A DNA stretch of 64,000 nt from assembly GCA_035477595.1 (NCBI GenBank), contig DATIKM010000144.1, positions 1 through 64,000 on the forward strand, in the 5' to 3' direction. Origin of the DNA: DATIKM01 sp035477595 (GTDB lineage: Bacteria; Armatimonadota; Chthonomonadetes; Chthonomonadales; CAJBBX01). Each line of letters begins with the position of its first letter. The stretch's first letter is position 1. Shown here piece by piece: positions 20,382-29,245 of this stretch. Under the pieces are notes generated by a model. It did not search any database and had not been told where the DNA came from. It saw only the letters and a list, made by a program, of their open reading frames with translations. Position numbers and translations under genes: made by a program.

Positions 20382-21838
20382 TGAGCGCCACCTTGCGGGC
20401 TCGGAGATCGGTACGCTGCGAGGTAGGCCACGAGGCGATCCTGAATGCCGCGTGCCACTGCGTTGGTCGTCCGGTGGTGGTTCATAAGGATCACCAGCAC
20501 GAGGGGCACACCGTCCGCGGTGGACACGTAGCCGGACAGCGCGCTCACGTACCCCACGTAGCCGGTCTTGGCGCGGAGGTTGCCTGCCGCGGGAGTCCCC
20601 CTCATGCGATTGCGGAGCGTGCCATCGACGCCAGCCACAGGCAGCGACGCGATCCATGCCGCCGCTTCGGGCCGCGCATGCATCACATGCAGAAGGCGCG
20701 CGAGGGCGCCCGCGGTAACGCCGTTCAGGCGCGAGAGCCCGGACCCATCCGTCATGTCGATCTCGGCCGCTGGCACGCCGACCGAGTCCAGCCAGGAGCG
20801 CACCGCCCCGCGAGCAGCCCTGAACGAGCCGACGCCCGAGCGACGTGCGCCGAGGATCCTGAACAGGCACTCGGCGAAGAGGTTGTCGCTGGGCTTGTTC
20901 ATGCGGTGCAGCAGGTCGCCGAGTGGTTCGCTCGCATGCACGGCGACGGGTCGGGCCGCCGCAGGCGTCTTGCCCAGGCGGACACCGCCCTCCACCCGGA
21001 CGCCTGCGCGTCGCAGCCGATCGACGAAGACGTGGGCTGCGAATCGCGCCGGGTCCTCCACAGCCACCAGCGCCGGTCGGGCGTCGGGCGTCGCGTCGAG
21101 CGGCAGCAGGCCCTCGACGACGACGAGGCTGCGCCCCAGTTGCCGGGTGGCCCTAATAGTGCGTCTCGCGCCGGCGGGCGCCGTGCGCGCGCGCACTACC
21201 ACCGGCACGCCCGATGCCGCCGGCTCGATCCGGGCGCGGACCGGATCCCCTGCGGAGCGGCCGGGGCTCTTGGTAACGCGAAGCACGTTGCCCGCGAGGC
21301 TCAGCGCGCTGACCGGTGCGGCGTAGTGCTCAGACAGGTAGTTCCACGACCACCCGTCACCATGGCGCTGTGCGTCGAAGAGGGAGTCGTCCGCGACCAG
21401 GCCGCCGGTGATGTGGACGATGCCGGCTTGCCGGACGGCCCGCGCGAGGCGGTCGAGGTGCGCGATATCAAGGGTCGGGTCCCCGCCGCCGCGGAGCCAC
21501 AGCGGGCCTCGCAGCACGCCGGCGCCGAGCCCACCCGCGGCTCTCAGGACTTCCGTGTGGAACCGCCAGCCCGGGCCGAGGAGCGCGAGCGCAGCCGCGG
21601 AGGTGAGGAGCTTCTGGTTCGAGGCGGGGATCAGGAACAGATCGCGGTTGCGCTCGTACCAGACGGAGCCGTCCTCCAGGGACTCGACTACGATGCCTTG
21701 CACGCCGCCCTTCAGCTCCGGCGCCCGGAGTGCTTCCTCGAAGGCCTCGGCGACATCCGGGCGAGGGTGCTGCGCGCGCGCTACAGTGGCGGCGAGGAGC
21801 AGCAGGAGCGCCAGGCCCGTCCGGAAGCGTGTCATCAC
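20378..21838 (-). CDS. dacB: D-alanyl-D-alanine carboxypeptidase/endopeptidase, PBP4 (S13)
   Basis: A 486-residue penicillin-binding protein acting on peptidoglycan peptides in the periplasm or at the outer wall face. A signal peptide (TGLALLLLLAATVARA) is followed by the active-site SxxK in PASNQK (S73, K76), then the SxN motif (KPSDNLFAE) and KTG (RAKTGYVG). Length and the large insertion between SxxK and SxN fit class C PBP4. The codons GTG-ATG at 21838-21833 overlap the stop of the uracil-DNA glycosylase gene, and its own stop overlaps the next start, so it sits in a translationally coupled run. Confidence 0.93.
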   Translation of the reverse strand: MMTRFRTGLALLLLLAATVARAQHPRPDVAEAFEEALRAPELKGGVQGIVVESLEDGSVWYERNRDLFLIPASNQKLLTSAAALALLGPGWRFHTEVLRAAGGLGAGVLRGPLWLRGGGDPTLDIAHLDRLARAVRQAGIVHITGGLVADDSLFDAQRHGDGWSWNYLSEHYAAPVSALSLAGNVLRVTKSPGRSAGDPVRARIEPAASGVPVVVRARTAPAGARRTIRATRQLGRSLVVVEGLLPLDATPDARPALVAVEDPARFAAHVFVDRLRRAGVRVEGGVRLGKTPAAARPVAVHASEPLGDLLHRMNKPSDNLFAECLFRILGARRSGVGSFRAARGAVRSWLDSVGVPAAEIDMTDGSGLSRLNGVTAGALARLLHVMHARPEAAAWIASLPVAGVDGTLRNRMRGTPAAGNLRAKTGYVGYVSALSGYVSTADGVPLVLVILMNHHRTTNAVARGIQDRLVAYLAAYRSPSPQGGAQ

Positions 21839-22473
21839 AGGAGCGTGGCCGGCGGTTCGCGGCGCGCTGCGATCACCTTAAGGCGCGCTGCGCCGATGTC
21901 CTCGACGAGCTGGCCCCGCATCTGTTGGTAGGCTGGCCCGGCCTGTCGAAGCACGAACGCCGGGTGCAGGGCCGCCATGATGTAGCGCGCAAACGGGCTC
22001 GTGGTGAACCACTGGCCTCGCTCTTGCAGCATCCGGAAGTTGGGGTGAATCAAAGAGTTTGCGGCGGGGGCGCCCAGGCACACGATGACCAGCGGGCGCA
22101 GGATCCCAAGCTGCTGCTCCAGCCAGGTGCGGCAGGCAGCCATCTCGTCGGGTCGCGGCGCGCGATTGCTGCGGCGCTTGCCGTTGACGATGCAGGCCCT
22201 GCACTTTACCGTGTTGCAGATGTACACATGGCTCCGCGTCATGCGGTTCTCGCGCAGGCACTCGTCCAGCAGCGCGCCCGCGCGGCCCACGAAGGGACGA
22301 CCGGTCAGGTCCTCGGTCTCGCCGGGACCCTCGCCCACGAAGACGAGCGGCGCGTCGGGGTTTCCCTCGCCAAACACCACCTTGGTGCGCGTCTCGGCGA
22401 GGCAGCACTGGGTGCACTGGGCCACGCGAGCCCCGAGGTCGGCCAGCGTCTCGGCGTTGGTGAGCTCAGCCAC
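21835..22473 (-). CDS. Family 4 uracil-DNA glycosylase
   Basis: A 212-residue DNA repair enzyme that removes uracil from DNA. The family-4 pattern is complete: Fe-S cysteines C20 and C23 (CTQC), KCRAC and ACRTWL further on, the water-activating motif GEGPGETED (48-56), and HPAFVLR near the end. GTG 22473 lies inside the last codons of the HIT gene (8-nt overlap); no strong ribosome-binding site is seen, so it probably relies on coupling. The gene is followed by dacB with a 1-4 nt overlap. Confidence 0.92.
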   Translation of the reverse strand: MAELTNAETLADLGARVAQCTQCCLAETRTKVVFGEGNPDAPLVFVGEGPGETEDLTGRPFVGRAGALLDECLRENRMTRSHVYICNTVKCRACIVNGKRRSNRAPRPDEMAACRTWLEQQLGILRPLVIVCLGAPAANSLIHPNFRMLQERGQWFTTSPFARYIMAALHPAFVLRQAGPAYQQMRGQLVEDIGAARLKVIAARREPPATLL

Positions 22474-22948
22474 CGAACGCGTCTTTCAGACGGTCGTAGG
22501 CCGCATCCATTGCCATAGGGATAACGCGGACCTCGCCGACAACCGTCATGAAGCTCGTATCGCCATTCCACCGCGGAACGACGTGCACGTGCACGTGGCT
22601 GTCTATCCCGGCCCCCGCGACGCGGCCCAGATTCATGCCCACGTTGAAGCCGTCGGGACGGAACGCTTTTCGCAGCGCCGCGACACAGGCCTGGACGTGC
22701 TGCATCAGCTCGAGGGACTCGGCGTCGTTCAGGTCGCCGACGGACGCGATGTGGCGGTAAGGAGTGACCATGAGGTGCCCGTTGCTGTAGGGGTAGGCGT
22801 TGAGGAGCACGAACGTGTGCTGGCCGCGGCGCACGATGAACCTCTCTGCGTCGCGCTCCTCCGCCGGGAAGTCGCAGAAGATGCAGCCGCCGACTGGCGC
22901 GGCCGATTCCACGTAGGCGTGCCGCCACGGCGCCCACAGACGGTCCAT
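22466..22948 (-). CDS. HIT-family nucleotide hydrolase/transferase
   Basis: A 160-residue histidine-triad protein, probably acting on dinucleoside polyphosphates or nucleoside phosphoramidates in the cytoplasm. The triad HVHVHVV is at 118-124. The CIFC pair (C22, C25) and the N-terminal WAPWR are typical of the Ap4A phosphorylase-like branch. ATG 22948 has GGAGGTG 7 nt upstream. It is the first gene of a four-gene overlapping series (HIT, uracil-DNA glycosylase, dacB, GH42-like) and has its own predicted promoter just upstream. Confidence 0.92.
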   Translation of the reverse strand: MDRLWAPWRHAYVESAAPVGGCIFCDFPAEERDAERFIVRRGQHTFVLLNAYPYSNGHLMVTPYRHIASVGDLNDAESLELMQHVQACVAALRKAFRPDGFNVGMNLGRVAGAGIDSHVHVHVVPRWNGDTSFMTVVGEVRVIPMAMDAAYDRLKDAFGG

Positions 22949-23002
22949 GCGGTGTCACCTCCACCGGGCCGACGCGGCGAAAGGTTGGCCCGCGTCCCCA
23001 GC

Positions 23003-23031
23003 ATTCTACACAGCCGCGCGGGGCGAATCAA
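23003..23031 (-). promoter_or_regulatory. Sigma-70 promoter of the HIT-UDG-dacB run
   Basis: On the minus strand TTGATT (23031-23026), a 17-bp spacer and TAGAAT (23008-23003) fit the -35/-10 consensus well. Transcription would start about 48 nt before the HIT ATG. The -35 overlaps the stop codon of the upstream alpha/beta hydrolase gene. Confidence 0.6.
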
Positions 23032-23963
23032 GCGGCGCCTGGCCGGTGGAGCGCGGCGCTGAAGAAGGCGCGCAGGCGTGCGGCGTAGGCGTCTCGCTCG
23101 CCGCGCGGTATGTCCACATGCGAGGCACGCGGCAAGAGGTGGAGCTGCCTGGGCTCGCCGGCCGCCTCGTAGAGGAGGAGCGCGTCCGAGCAGGAGACGA
23201 TGCAGTCTCGGCGCCCGTGGAACAGCAGGACCGGGCGCGGCGCGATCCGAGCGATGGCCGCGACGGGCGCCACCTGCTCGGGGTCCACAGGAAGCCACCT
23301 CCGGCCGATGCGGCGCGCCTGTGATGAGAGGAGCGGGCCCGCCGGACCAAGCAGCAGGCGTCCGCGCTGCTCGATGGCGCGGTCCAGCGTGGCGAACGCG
23401 CCGTGCGTGGCGACTGCTGCGATGCGCCCATCGTCGGCGGCGGTGAGCAGCGCCACGGCGCCGCCGAGCGAGACCCCAAAGACGCCAATCGGGTGGCGCG
23501 CGGTCCGTGGCTCGGAACGGAGCCAGTTCACCGCACCTTCCAGGTCTCCGACCTCATCGTGCCCCAAGGTGCAGAGGCTGCCCGCCGACCGTCCCGCCGC
23601 GCGGAAGTCGAGGAGAAGCAGGTCCCATCGGCACGGCCAGAGCATTGCCGCCCACGGCAGCACCAGCCCCCGGTGGAACGGGTGCCCGTGACACAGGACC
23701 ACGGCACCCTCGGGCCGGTCGGCCGGGATGCGCCAGCCCGCCAGGCGCGTGCCATCCCGTGACGCGAGTGCGACCTCCTCGAAGGGCATGCCGTGCCGTG
23801 CTGGAGTGGACAGGATCGGCAGGCGCGGCGGGTGGGTAGAGAAGTACGCGAGTGCCCACGCCGTCGGGCCGAGCAGGGCTTCGGCGGCGCGCCGGCCAGC
23901 GCCCGCCGCCGGCTGCTCGGCAGGTACGGGCTCTGGAATCACGCCACGCTCCTGCGTCGCCAT
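23028..23963 (-). CDS. Alpha/beta hydrolase
   Basis: A 311-residue serine hydrolase of the S9/S15-like alpha/beta type. The nucleophile elbow is GVSLGG. The oxyanion-side motif CHGHPFHRG and the strand LLLLDFRAAGRSAG precede it, while FHGRRDCIV (acid) and RASHVD (His) complete the triad. The open frame runs to 24206, but ATG 23963 has AAGGACAGG just upstream and leaves a normal N-terminus. Substrate unknown; a carboxylesterase or acyl-peptide hydrolase activity would be typical. It faces the WbsX/GH99-like gene across a 388-bp divergent region. Confidence 0.85.
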   Translation of the reverse strand: MATQERGVIPEPVPAEQPAAGAGRRAAEALLGPTAWALAYFSTHPPRLPILSTPARHGMPFEEVALASRDGTRLAGWRIPADRPEGAVVLCHGHPFHRGLVLPWAAMLWPCRWDLLLLDFRAAGRSAGSLCTLGHDEVGDLEGAVNWLRSEPRTARHPIGVFGVSLGGAVALLTAADDGRIAAVATHGAFATLDRAIEQRGRLLLGPAGPLLSSQARRIGRRWLPVDPEQVAPVAAIARIAPRPVLLFHGRRDCIVSCSDALLLYEAAGEPRQLHLLPRASHVDIPRGERDAYAARLRAFFSAALHRPGAA

Positions 23964-24351
23964 GCCCTGTCCTTGATCGGTGCAGGGATCGCACCGCCGA
24001 CAGGCGAAACGATCCGCGCCCGCTGCCCTCCCGGGCGTCCGCATGCTGCCAGCGCTCCTGAGCTGTGCTGTCCCAACGGGTCGGTTGATGAGGCGCTTGG
24101 CCCTGGATGTGCTGTAGTGAGGACACCACACATCAAGGACTCCCACGTTCACCAGTGTACATCGGAATGAGGTGGCCGCGACCACCTTCATCGGGGGCGG
24201 CAACACGGTCCGCCGCTGGTGCCGCAGGCACTAACGGTGGGACGGTGCCGCGCTGCTCCACGCCACCACCACCGCAGCGCCACAGGGCAGACGGTGACCT
24301 GCGGTCGAGGTGTTGGCGGCGTCTTGGTCGCCGCGCGCGAGGAGGTGAGCC
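23964..24351. promoter_or_regulatory. Divergent intergenic region with a short hairpin
   Basis: This 388-bp gap separates two divergent genes and must hold both promoters, but I find no confident -35/-10 pair. An inverted repeat AGGTGG-CCGCGA-CCACCT spans 24170-24187 and could be an operator. Confidence 0.25.
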
Positions 24352-25947
24352 ATGCCCGACCGCCGTGAGTTCCTCAAGCAGGGGGCAGGCGCCCTGGGTG
24401 CGGCGGCCCTGGCCGCAAGGGCAGATGCGCGGCCGACCGCACAGGCGCCCGTACCGCCGAGGCCGGCGCGCGCCGACATGCTCGTCGGCGCGTGGTACTT
24501 CCCCGGGTGGAATGCGGCGGACCAGTGGTACTGCATCGCGGCACATCCGGCCGTTCAGCGCCCACTCCTCGGCTACTACGACCAAGACAACCCGCTCGCG
24601 GCCGACTGGCATGTTGTCTGGGCGCTCGAGCACGGCGTGTCGTTCTTCGCCTACTGCTACTACACGGAGGGGGGCACGCAGTGGCTGGAGGGCGCCCTCG
24701 ACCTGGGCCTCCTGCGCTCGCGCTTCATCGACCGGTTCCGCTTCTGCCTCCTCTGGTGCAACCATGCGCCGGCCGAGCGCATGACGGCGCGTGAGTTCCG
24801 GGAGTTTTCCGACCTCGCCGTACGGAAGTACCTGGCGCATCCCTCCTACCTTCGTGTGAATGGGAAACCGCTAGTGATGATCCTGGCGGGATACCACTTC
24901 GTGCAGACGCTCGGGGTAGAGGGGGCGCGGCAGGCGTTCGCCGGTCTCGACGAGCGGTGCAAGCGGCTGGGACTGGGCGGGGTGACGCTCATGTTCGCCG
25001 AGGGAGGCATCATGAGCGAGCAGGCCGTTCGCGACTCGCTCGCCGCTGGGGCCCACGCCCTCGTTCTCTACAACTTCCCCTACGCGGGCACGAAGGTGAC
25101 GGGGCCGGGGCCCGGAAGCGGCGCCGAGGCCAGCTACGAGCACCTGGTCGAGCAGGGCATCGGCCTGTGGAAGCATTGGCGTAGCCTGTCGGGAGGGAGG
25201 TTCTGGCCCACCGTGATGACCGGCTGGGACCGCCGACCGTGGACCAAGGACCAGGACCTGATCCGCACGGACAGCACGCCGGAGCTGTTCGAGCGGTCGC
25301 TGCGGGCGGCGCGCGAGCACGTGGACGGCGACCGCGCCGTGATGATCGCGGCGTGGAACGAGTGGGCGGAGGGGTCAGCCCTCGAGCCCAGCGTCGAGCA
25401 TCGCTTCGCGTACCTGGACCGTGTGCGGTCGGTTTTCTGCCCGGGAGCGGGCCCGCACACCGACCGTCGGCCGACGGAGTCGCAGCGGAGGGCACTCTCC
25501 TTCCGGGTCGAGCTTCCGCACATCGAGGCATGGCGGTTCCATCGCACGGCGGACGGCTGGACCCGCACCGGCGCCGATGAGCTTCGCTTCGATGCTGGAG
25601 CGCTGCGCACGGTGTCGCGGAGCGGCGATCCGCAGCTGACGTCACCCGCCAGCTATGTCCCGTGCGCTCGGTACCGCGCTGTGCGCCTGCGGATGCGCGC
25701 CGCCTGCCCGCCTGGCGGTCCGGAAGCTGCGACAGGCCAGCTCTTCTGGAGCACCGTCGACCACGAGCTGAGCGAGGGGGCGTCCGTCACATTCCGCGTG
25801 CCGCTCGACGGCGAGTGGCACGAGCACACCCTGGACGTCGGATCGCATCCCCGCTGGCACGGCATGCTGCACCGATTCCGGCTGGATCCGGCCGACCGCG
25901 CGGACGTGGCCATCGACCTCGACGAAGTCGTGCTGGTTCGTCGCTGA
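24352..25947 (+). CDS. Tat-exported WbsX/GH99-like domain protein
   Basis: A 531-residue protein starting with a clear twin-arginine leader (DRREFLKQGAGALGAAAL). The body begins GAWYFPGWN and contains AWNEWAEGSALEPS, the hallmark of the WbsX (Glyco_tran_WbsX, GH99-like) family, which includes putative endo-acting glycosidases. Residues after about 390 form a beta-rich accessory region with SFRVELPHIEAWRF and a C-terminal FRLDPADRADVAIDLDE strand pattern. ATG 24352 has GAGGAGGTG 5 nt upstream. It is 39 bp ahead of the GH36 gene on the same strand, so the two are probably coexpressed. Export suggests polysaccharide degradation rather than synthesis. Confidence 0.82.
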   Translation: MPDRREFLKQGAGALGAAALAARADARPTAQAPVPPRPARADMLVGAWYFPGWNAADQWYCIAAHPAVQRPLLGYYDQDNPLAADWHVVWALEHGVSFFAYCYYTEGGTQWLEGALDLGLLRSRFIDRFRFCLLWCNHAPAERMTAREFREFSDLAVRKYLAHPSYLRVNGKPLVMILAGYHFVQTLGVEGARQAFAGLDERCKRLGLGGVTLMFAEGGIMSEQAVRDSLAAGAHALVLYNFPYAGTKVTGPGPGSGAEASYEHLVEQGIGLWKHWRSLSGGRFWPTVMTGWDRRPWTKDQDLIRTDSTPELFERSLRAAREHVDGDRAVMIAAWNEWAEGSALEPSVEHRFAYLDRVRSVFCPGAGPHTDRRPTESQRRALSFRVELPHIEAWRFHRTADGWTRTGADELRFDAGALRTVSRSGDPQLTSPASYVPCARYRAVRLRMRAACPPGGPEAATGQLFWSTVDHELSEGASVTFRVPLDGEWHEHTLDVGSHPRWHGMLHRFRLDPADRADVAIDLDEVVLVRR

Positions 25948-25986
25948 CGCGCGCCAGGGCGCTATAGACACGAAGGGGAGGCAGCG

Positions 25987-28515
25987 ATGTTGCGAACTGG
26001 CGTCGCCCTCGCACTGATCGCGATGGAGGCATGCGCTATGGCCAGTCCTGGTGTACGCGCCACGCCCGCGGAGATGGAGGAGGCCCGACGCTGGACCGCC
26101 GCCAGACTCCTGGGCGAACCAGACGCCCGGCCGCCCCTGGCCGGGTTGACCGTTCTGGCGAACAACGACCCGGTCCAGCGCAACGCCCGCGCCGGTCGGG
26201 CCCTGAACATCGCCGGCAAAGCCTACACGCGCGGGCTCTACTGCCACGCCGTGAGCAAGGTAGTGGTGCGGCTGCCGGGCGCGGGCTCTGTCTTCCATGC
26301 CGTGACAGGGGTGGACTCCAACGAGCAGACCTCGGGCGGCCGCGGCAGCGTCGTCTTCGCGGTGACGGTTGGCGGTCGGCAGGCCTACCGCGGCAGGCTG
26401 ATGCGGGAGGGGATGGCGGGCGCGCCCGTCCGCGTGGCGCTGGGTGGCGCGTCCGAGTTCACGCTCGAAGTGGAGGATGGCGGCGACGGCATCTCGTGCG
26501 ACCAAGCGAACTGGGCCGACGCGGGTGTCGAGATGGCCGACGGGAGTACCGTGTGGCTCGGCGACCTGCCGATCGATGGTGGGCGCCCCGGCTACACCCC
26601 CGAGCCGCCCTTCTCGTTCATCTACGGCGGACGGCCGTCCGCGGAGCTCCTGCCCGGCTGGCGGGTGGAGCGCTCGTCCCGCGTGCTCGACGAGCACCGG
26701 ACGGGCCACCGGGCCACGTACACGGACCCGGAGACCGGTCTCCAGCTCACGTGCGATGCCGTGCAGTACGGCCGCTTCCCCACGGTTGAGTGGGTGCTGA
26801 AATTCCGCAACACGGGTACGCAGCCCACCCCAATCCTGGAGGCCGTGCGAGCAGTAGACACGCGCTTCGAGCGCGCCTTGGACGGCGAGTTCACGCTGCG
26901 GCACTGGACAGGCAGCCCCTGCCTCCCGACCGACTATCACCCGCACGTCACTCCGCTCCCGCCCGGCGCCTCCCTGCGCATCGCCACGCTGGGCGGCCGG
27001 TCGACGAACAGCGACCTGCCGAACTTCAACATCGGCTGGCCGGGCGAGGGCGTGCTGGTGGTGCTCGGCTGGCCGGGGCAGTGGGACGCGACCTTCGCGC
27101 GGGATGGCGCGACCGGCCTGCGCGTGACGGGCGGCCAGGAACGGATCCGCCTCTCGCTGTCGCCGGGCGAGCAGATCCGCACGCCGCTGGTCGTGGTGCA
27201 GTTCTACAGCGGCGGCCCCGTGCGCGCTCAGAACGTGTGGCGCCGCTGGATGCTCGCCCACAACACGCCGCGCCCTGGCGGGAAGGAGCCGCCGCCGCAG
27301 TTTGTGGCGTGCAGCAGCCACCAGTTCGGTGAGATGATCGACGCCGACAGCGCCTCGCAGAAGCGCTTCATCGACCGCTACCTGGAGGAGGGTCTGAAGC
27401 TCGACTACTGGTGGATGGACGCGGGCTGGTACCCAAACAACGGAGGCTGGCCGAACACCGGGACGTGGGAGGTCGATCAGGGGCGCTTCCCGGGCGGCCT
27501 GAGGCCTATCACCGACCATGGGCGCGCGAGAGGGGTGCGCAGCATCGTATGGTTCGAGCCGGAGCGCGTGAACCCCGGCACATGGCTGTACAACGAGCGT
27601 CCGCAGTGGCTGCTGGGCGGCGGCCCCGGCGATCGCCTGCTGAACCTTGGCAACCCGGAGGCCCTCGCGTGGCTAACCGACCACGTGGATGGGCTCATCC
27701 GAAGCGAGGGCATCGATCTCTACCGGCACGACTTCAACTTCGACCCGCTGCCCTTCTGGCGTGCGGCCGATGCGCCGGACCGGCAGGGCATCACGGAGAT
27801 TCGGTACGTCGAGGGCTTCCTTGCCTACTGGGACGAACTGCGCCGCCGGCACCCGAGCATGCTGATCGACACGTGCGCCTCAGGCGGACGGCGGAACGAC
27901 ATAGAGACGCTGCGTCGCTCTGTGCCGCTCTTGCGGAGCGACTACATCATCGAGCCGGTGGGTAACCAGAACCACACCTACGGCATCTCGTCGTGGATCC
28001 CGTACTGGGGCACCGGGTCTGGCGAGATGCGCCCGTATTGGTTCCGGTCCGTCATGGGCGCCAGCTTCAACGCCTGCTTCGACATGCGCCGGAAGGACCT
28101 GCCCTACGACACGGCGCGCAAGCTGTACCGCGAGTGGCGGGCCGTCGCGGACCTGTTCCTGCGGGACTACTACCCGCTCACGCCCTACGCCACCGGCCAG
28201 GAGGTGTGGATGGCGTGGCAGTTCGACGACCCCGAGGGCGGCCGCGGGATGGTGCAGGCGTTCCGGCGCGCCGACAGCCCCTACGAGAGCGCGCGCTTTC
28301 GCCTGCAGGGGCTCGACCCCGACGCCACGTACGCGGTTACCGATGTCGACCGGCCGCGGGCGGTGCGGCGCGTGGCGGGCAGCGAGCTGATGGAGCGCGG
28401 CCTGTCCGTTGCCATCGCCGATCAGCCGGGCGCCGCGCTGCTCACCTATCGGCGGGTGGGCGGCTCGTCGGCCGCTGGTCCGCGACTGGGTGCGGAGGCA
28501 AGCCCTCGGCCGTAG
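25987..28515 (+). CDS. GH36 alpha-galactosidase-like enzyme with NPCBM domain
   Basis: An 842-residue secreted glycosidase. After a signal peptide (ALALIAMEACAMA), residues about 55-190 form an NPCBM carbohydrate-binding module (ALNIAGKAYTRGLYCHAVS; DAGVEMADGS). The beta-sandwich and GH36 barrel follow: WWMDAGW (475-481), nucleophile D582 in YRHDFN and acid/base D638 in CASGGRRND. A C-terminal beta domain closes the protein. It probably removes alpha-linked galactose, but GH36 also contains alpha-N-acetylgalactosaminidases. ATG 25987 follows GGGGAGGCAGCG. Paired with the WbsX-like gene upstream; a strong hairpin lies behind it. Confidence 0.92.
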   Translation: MLRTGVALALIAMEACAMASPGVRATPAEMEEARRWTAARLLGEPDARPPLAGLTVLANNDPVQRNARAGRALNIAGKAYTRGLYCHAVSKVVVRLPGAGSVFHAVTGVDSNEQTSGGRGSVVFAVTVGGRQAYRGRLMREGMAGAPVRVALGGASEFTLEVEDGGDGISCDQANWADAGVEMADGSTVWLGDLPIDGGRPGYTPEPPFSFIYGGRPSAELLPGWRVERSSRVLDEHRTGHRATYTDPETGLQLTCDAVQYGRFPTVEWVLKFRNTGTQPTPILEAVRAVDTRFERALDGEFTLRHWTGSPCLPTDYHPHVTPLPPGASLRIATLGGRSTNSDLPNFNIGWPGEGVLVVLGWPGQWDATFARDGATGLRVTGGQERIRLSLSPGEQIRTPLVVVQFYSGGPVRAQNVWRRWMLAHNTPRPGGKEPPPQFVACSSHQFGEMIDADSASQKRFIDRYLEEGLKLDYWWMDAGWYPNNGGWPNTGTWEVDQGRFPGGLRPITDHGRARGVRSIVWFEPERVNPGTWLYNERPQWLLGGGPGDRLLNLGNPEALAWLTDHVDGLIRSEGIDLYRHDFNFDPLPFWRAADAPDRQGITEIRYVEGFLAYWDELRRRHPSMLIDTCASGGRRNDIETLRRSVPLLRSDYIIEPVGNQNHTYGISSWIPYWGTGSGEMRPYWFRSVMGASFNACFDMRRKDLPYDTARKLYREWRAVADLFLRDYYPLTPYATGQEVWMAWQFDDPEGGRGMVQAFRRADSPYESARFRLQGLDPDATYAVTDVDRPRAVRRVAGSELMERGLSVAIADQPGAALLTYRRVGGSSAAGPRLGAEASPRP

Positions 28516-28564
28516 CGCGCTCCGCGACAACGGTGTGCGCGATGGTGCGCGTGGCGTTGGGAAG

Positions 28565-28602
28565 GCCGGCCGGGCGGCGGCTGCTTCCGCCTCCCGGCCG
28601 GC
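28565..28602 (+). terminator. Strong hairpin after the GH36 gene
   Basis: A 10-bp perfect stem (GCCGGCCGGG / CCCGGCCGGC) continues after one mismatch with five more pairs and a 6-nt loop, 50 bp past the stop. It is probably the end signal of the two-gene unit, although no T-run follows. Confidence 0.5.
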
Positions 28603-28628
28603 ACGGTCGTCGATGAAGCGCGGGTCTG

Positions 28629-28910
28629 CTACCCGCGCGGGGCACTCTCCGTCTGCGCGGACACCGCCGTCAGCGCGCACTGCGCACCTGCGCCGGACCC
28701 CATCGTCCGCATCCGCCGCTCGAGCACGACCACCTCGTACTCACGCGCCAACTCCCCCAAGTCCGCAGGGAACGGCCCGGCGCCTGTCAGGCGAGGCGAG
28801 CTTACGCTGCCCAAGATCGACAGCACCGCCAGCACAGCGGCCAGCAGAGCGGCGATAGACTTAACGGTCCCAATGGCGCCGCACGAAGGCTGCTCGGCTT
28901 GCCTGGACAT
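28629..28910 (-). CDS. Small single-span membrane protein
   Basis: A 93-residue protein of no family that I recognise. It has one transmembrane segment (SIAALLAAVLAVLSILGSV, about 18-36), then a polar part with FPADLGELAREYEVVVLERR. It could be a membrane-anchored adaptor or a lipid-anchored remnant. ATG 28910 is preceded by AGGAG at 7 nt, which supports translation. It lies alone between the GH36 gene and the GH3 gene. The region 28911-29245 after it has no gene; it shows two adjacent copies of CTCACGCCCCCGC near 29194 and 29209. Confidence 0.5.
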   Translation of the reverse strand: MSRQAEQPSCGAIGTVKSIAALLAAVLAVLSILGSVSSPRLTGAGPFPADLGELAREYEVVVLERRMRTMGSGAGAQCALTAVSAQTESAPRG

Positions 28911-29245
28911 GGTCGGGCTCCTATCGGCAACGTGGGGCTGCCCTGACACCGGTCGCACGCGCTGAGCGTGCACACCGAAGGCAGATCAGCCGCCGCTGTC
29001 CGGTACTTGGCGGGCCGGCCACTTCTAGCCGGGCCGCCCTAAGCGCAGCCCGCCTGCCCACCAGTTCCGTCCCCTCGGGAGCCTATCCAGACGCCTACCG
29101 CCATTGTGGCGCCATCGCGTTGTTCCACTGTATCAGGAACGGTCCGTCCTGCGCAGGTTGCCGGTTTGCGGGCAGATGCCTGCGACGCCGCATCTCACGC
29201 CCCCGCACCTCACGCCCCCGCGGCCTAACGACCCGTGCGCAGGCG

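Noticed and set aside
20297..21931. 544-codon plus-strand frame over dacB
   Set aside because: The dacB frame carries SxxK, SxN and KTG; the plus frame has nothing recognisable.
29194..29222. Two adjacent CTCACGCCCCCGC copies as a CRISPR-like repeat
   Set aside because: Only two copies of 13 bp with no spacers; simple local duplication.
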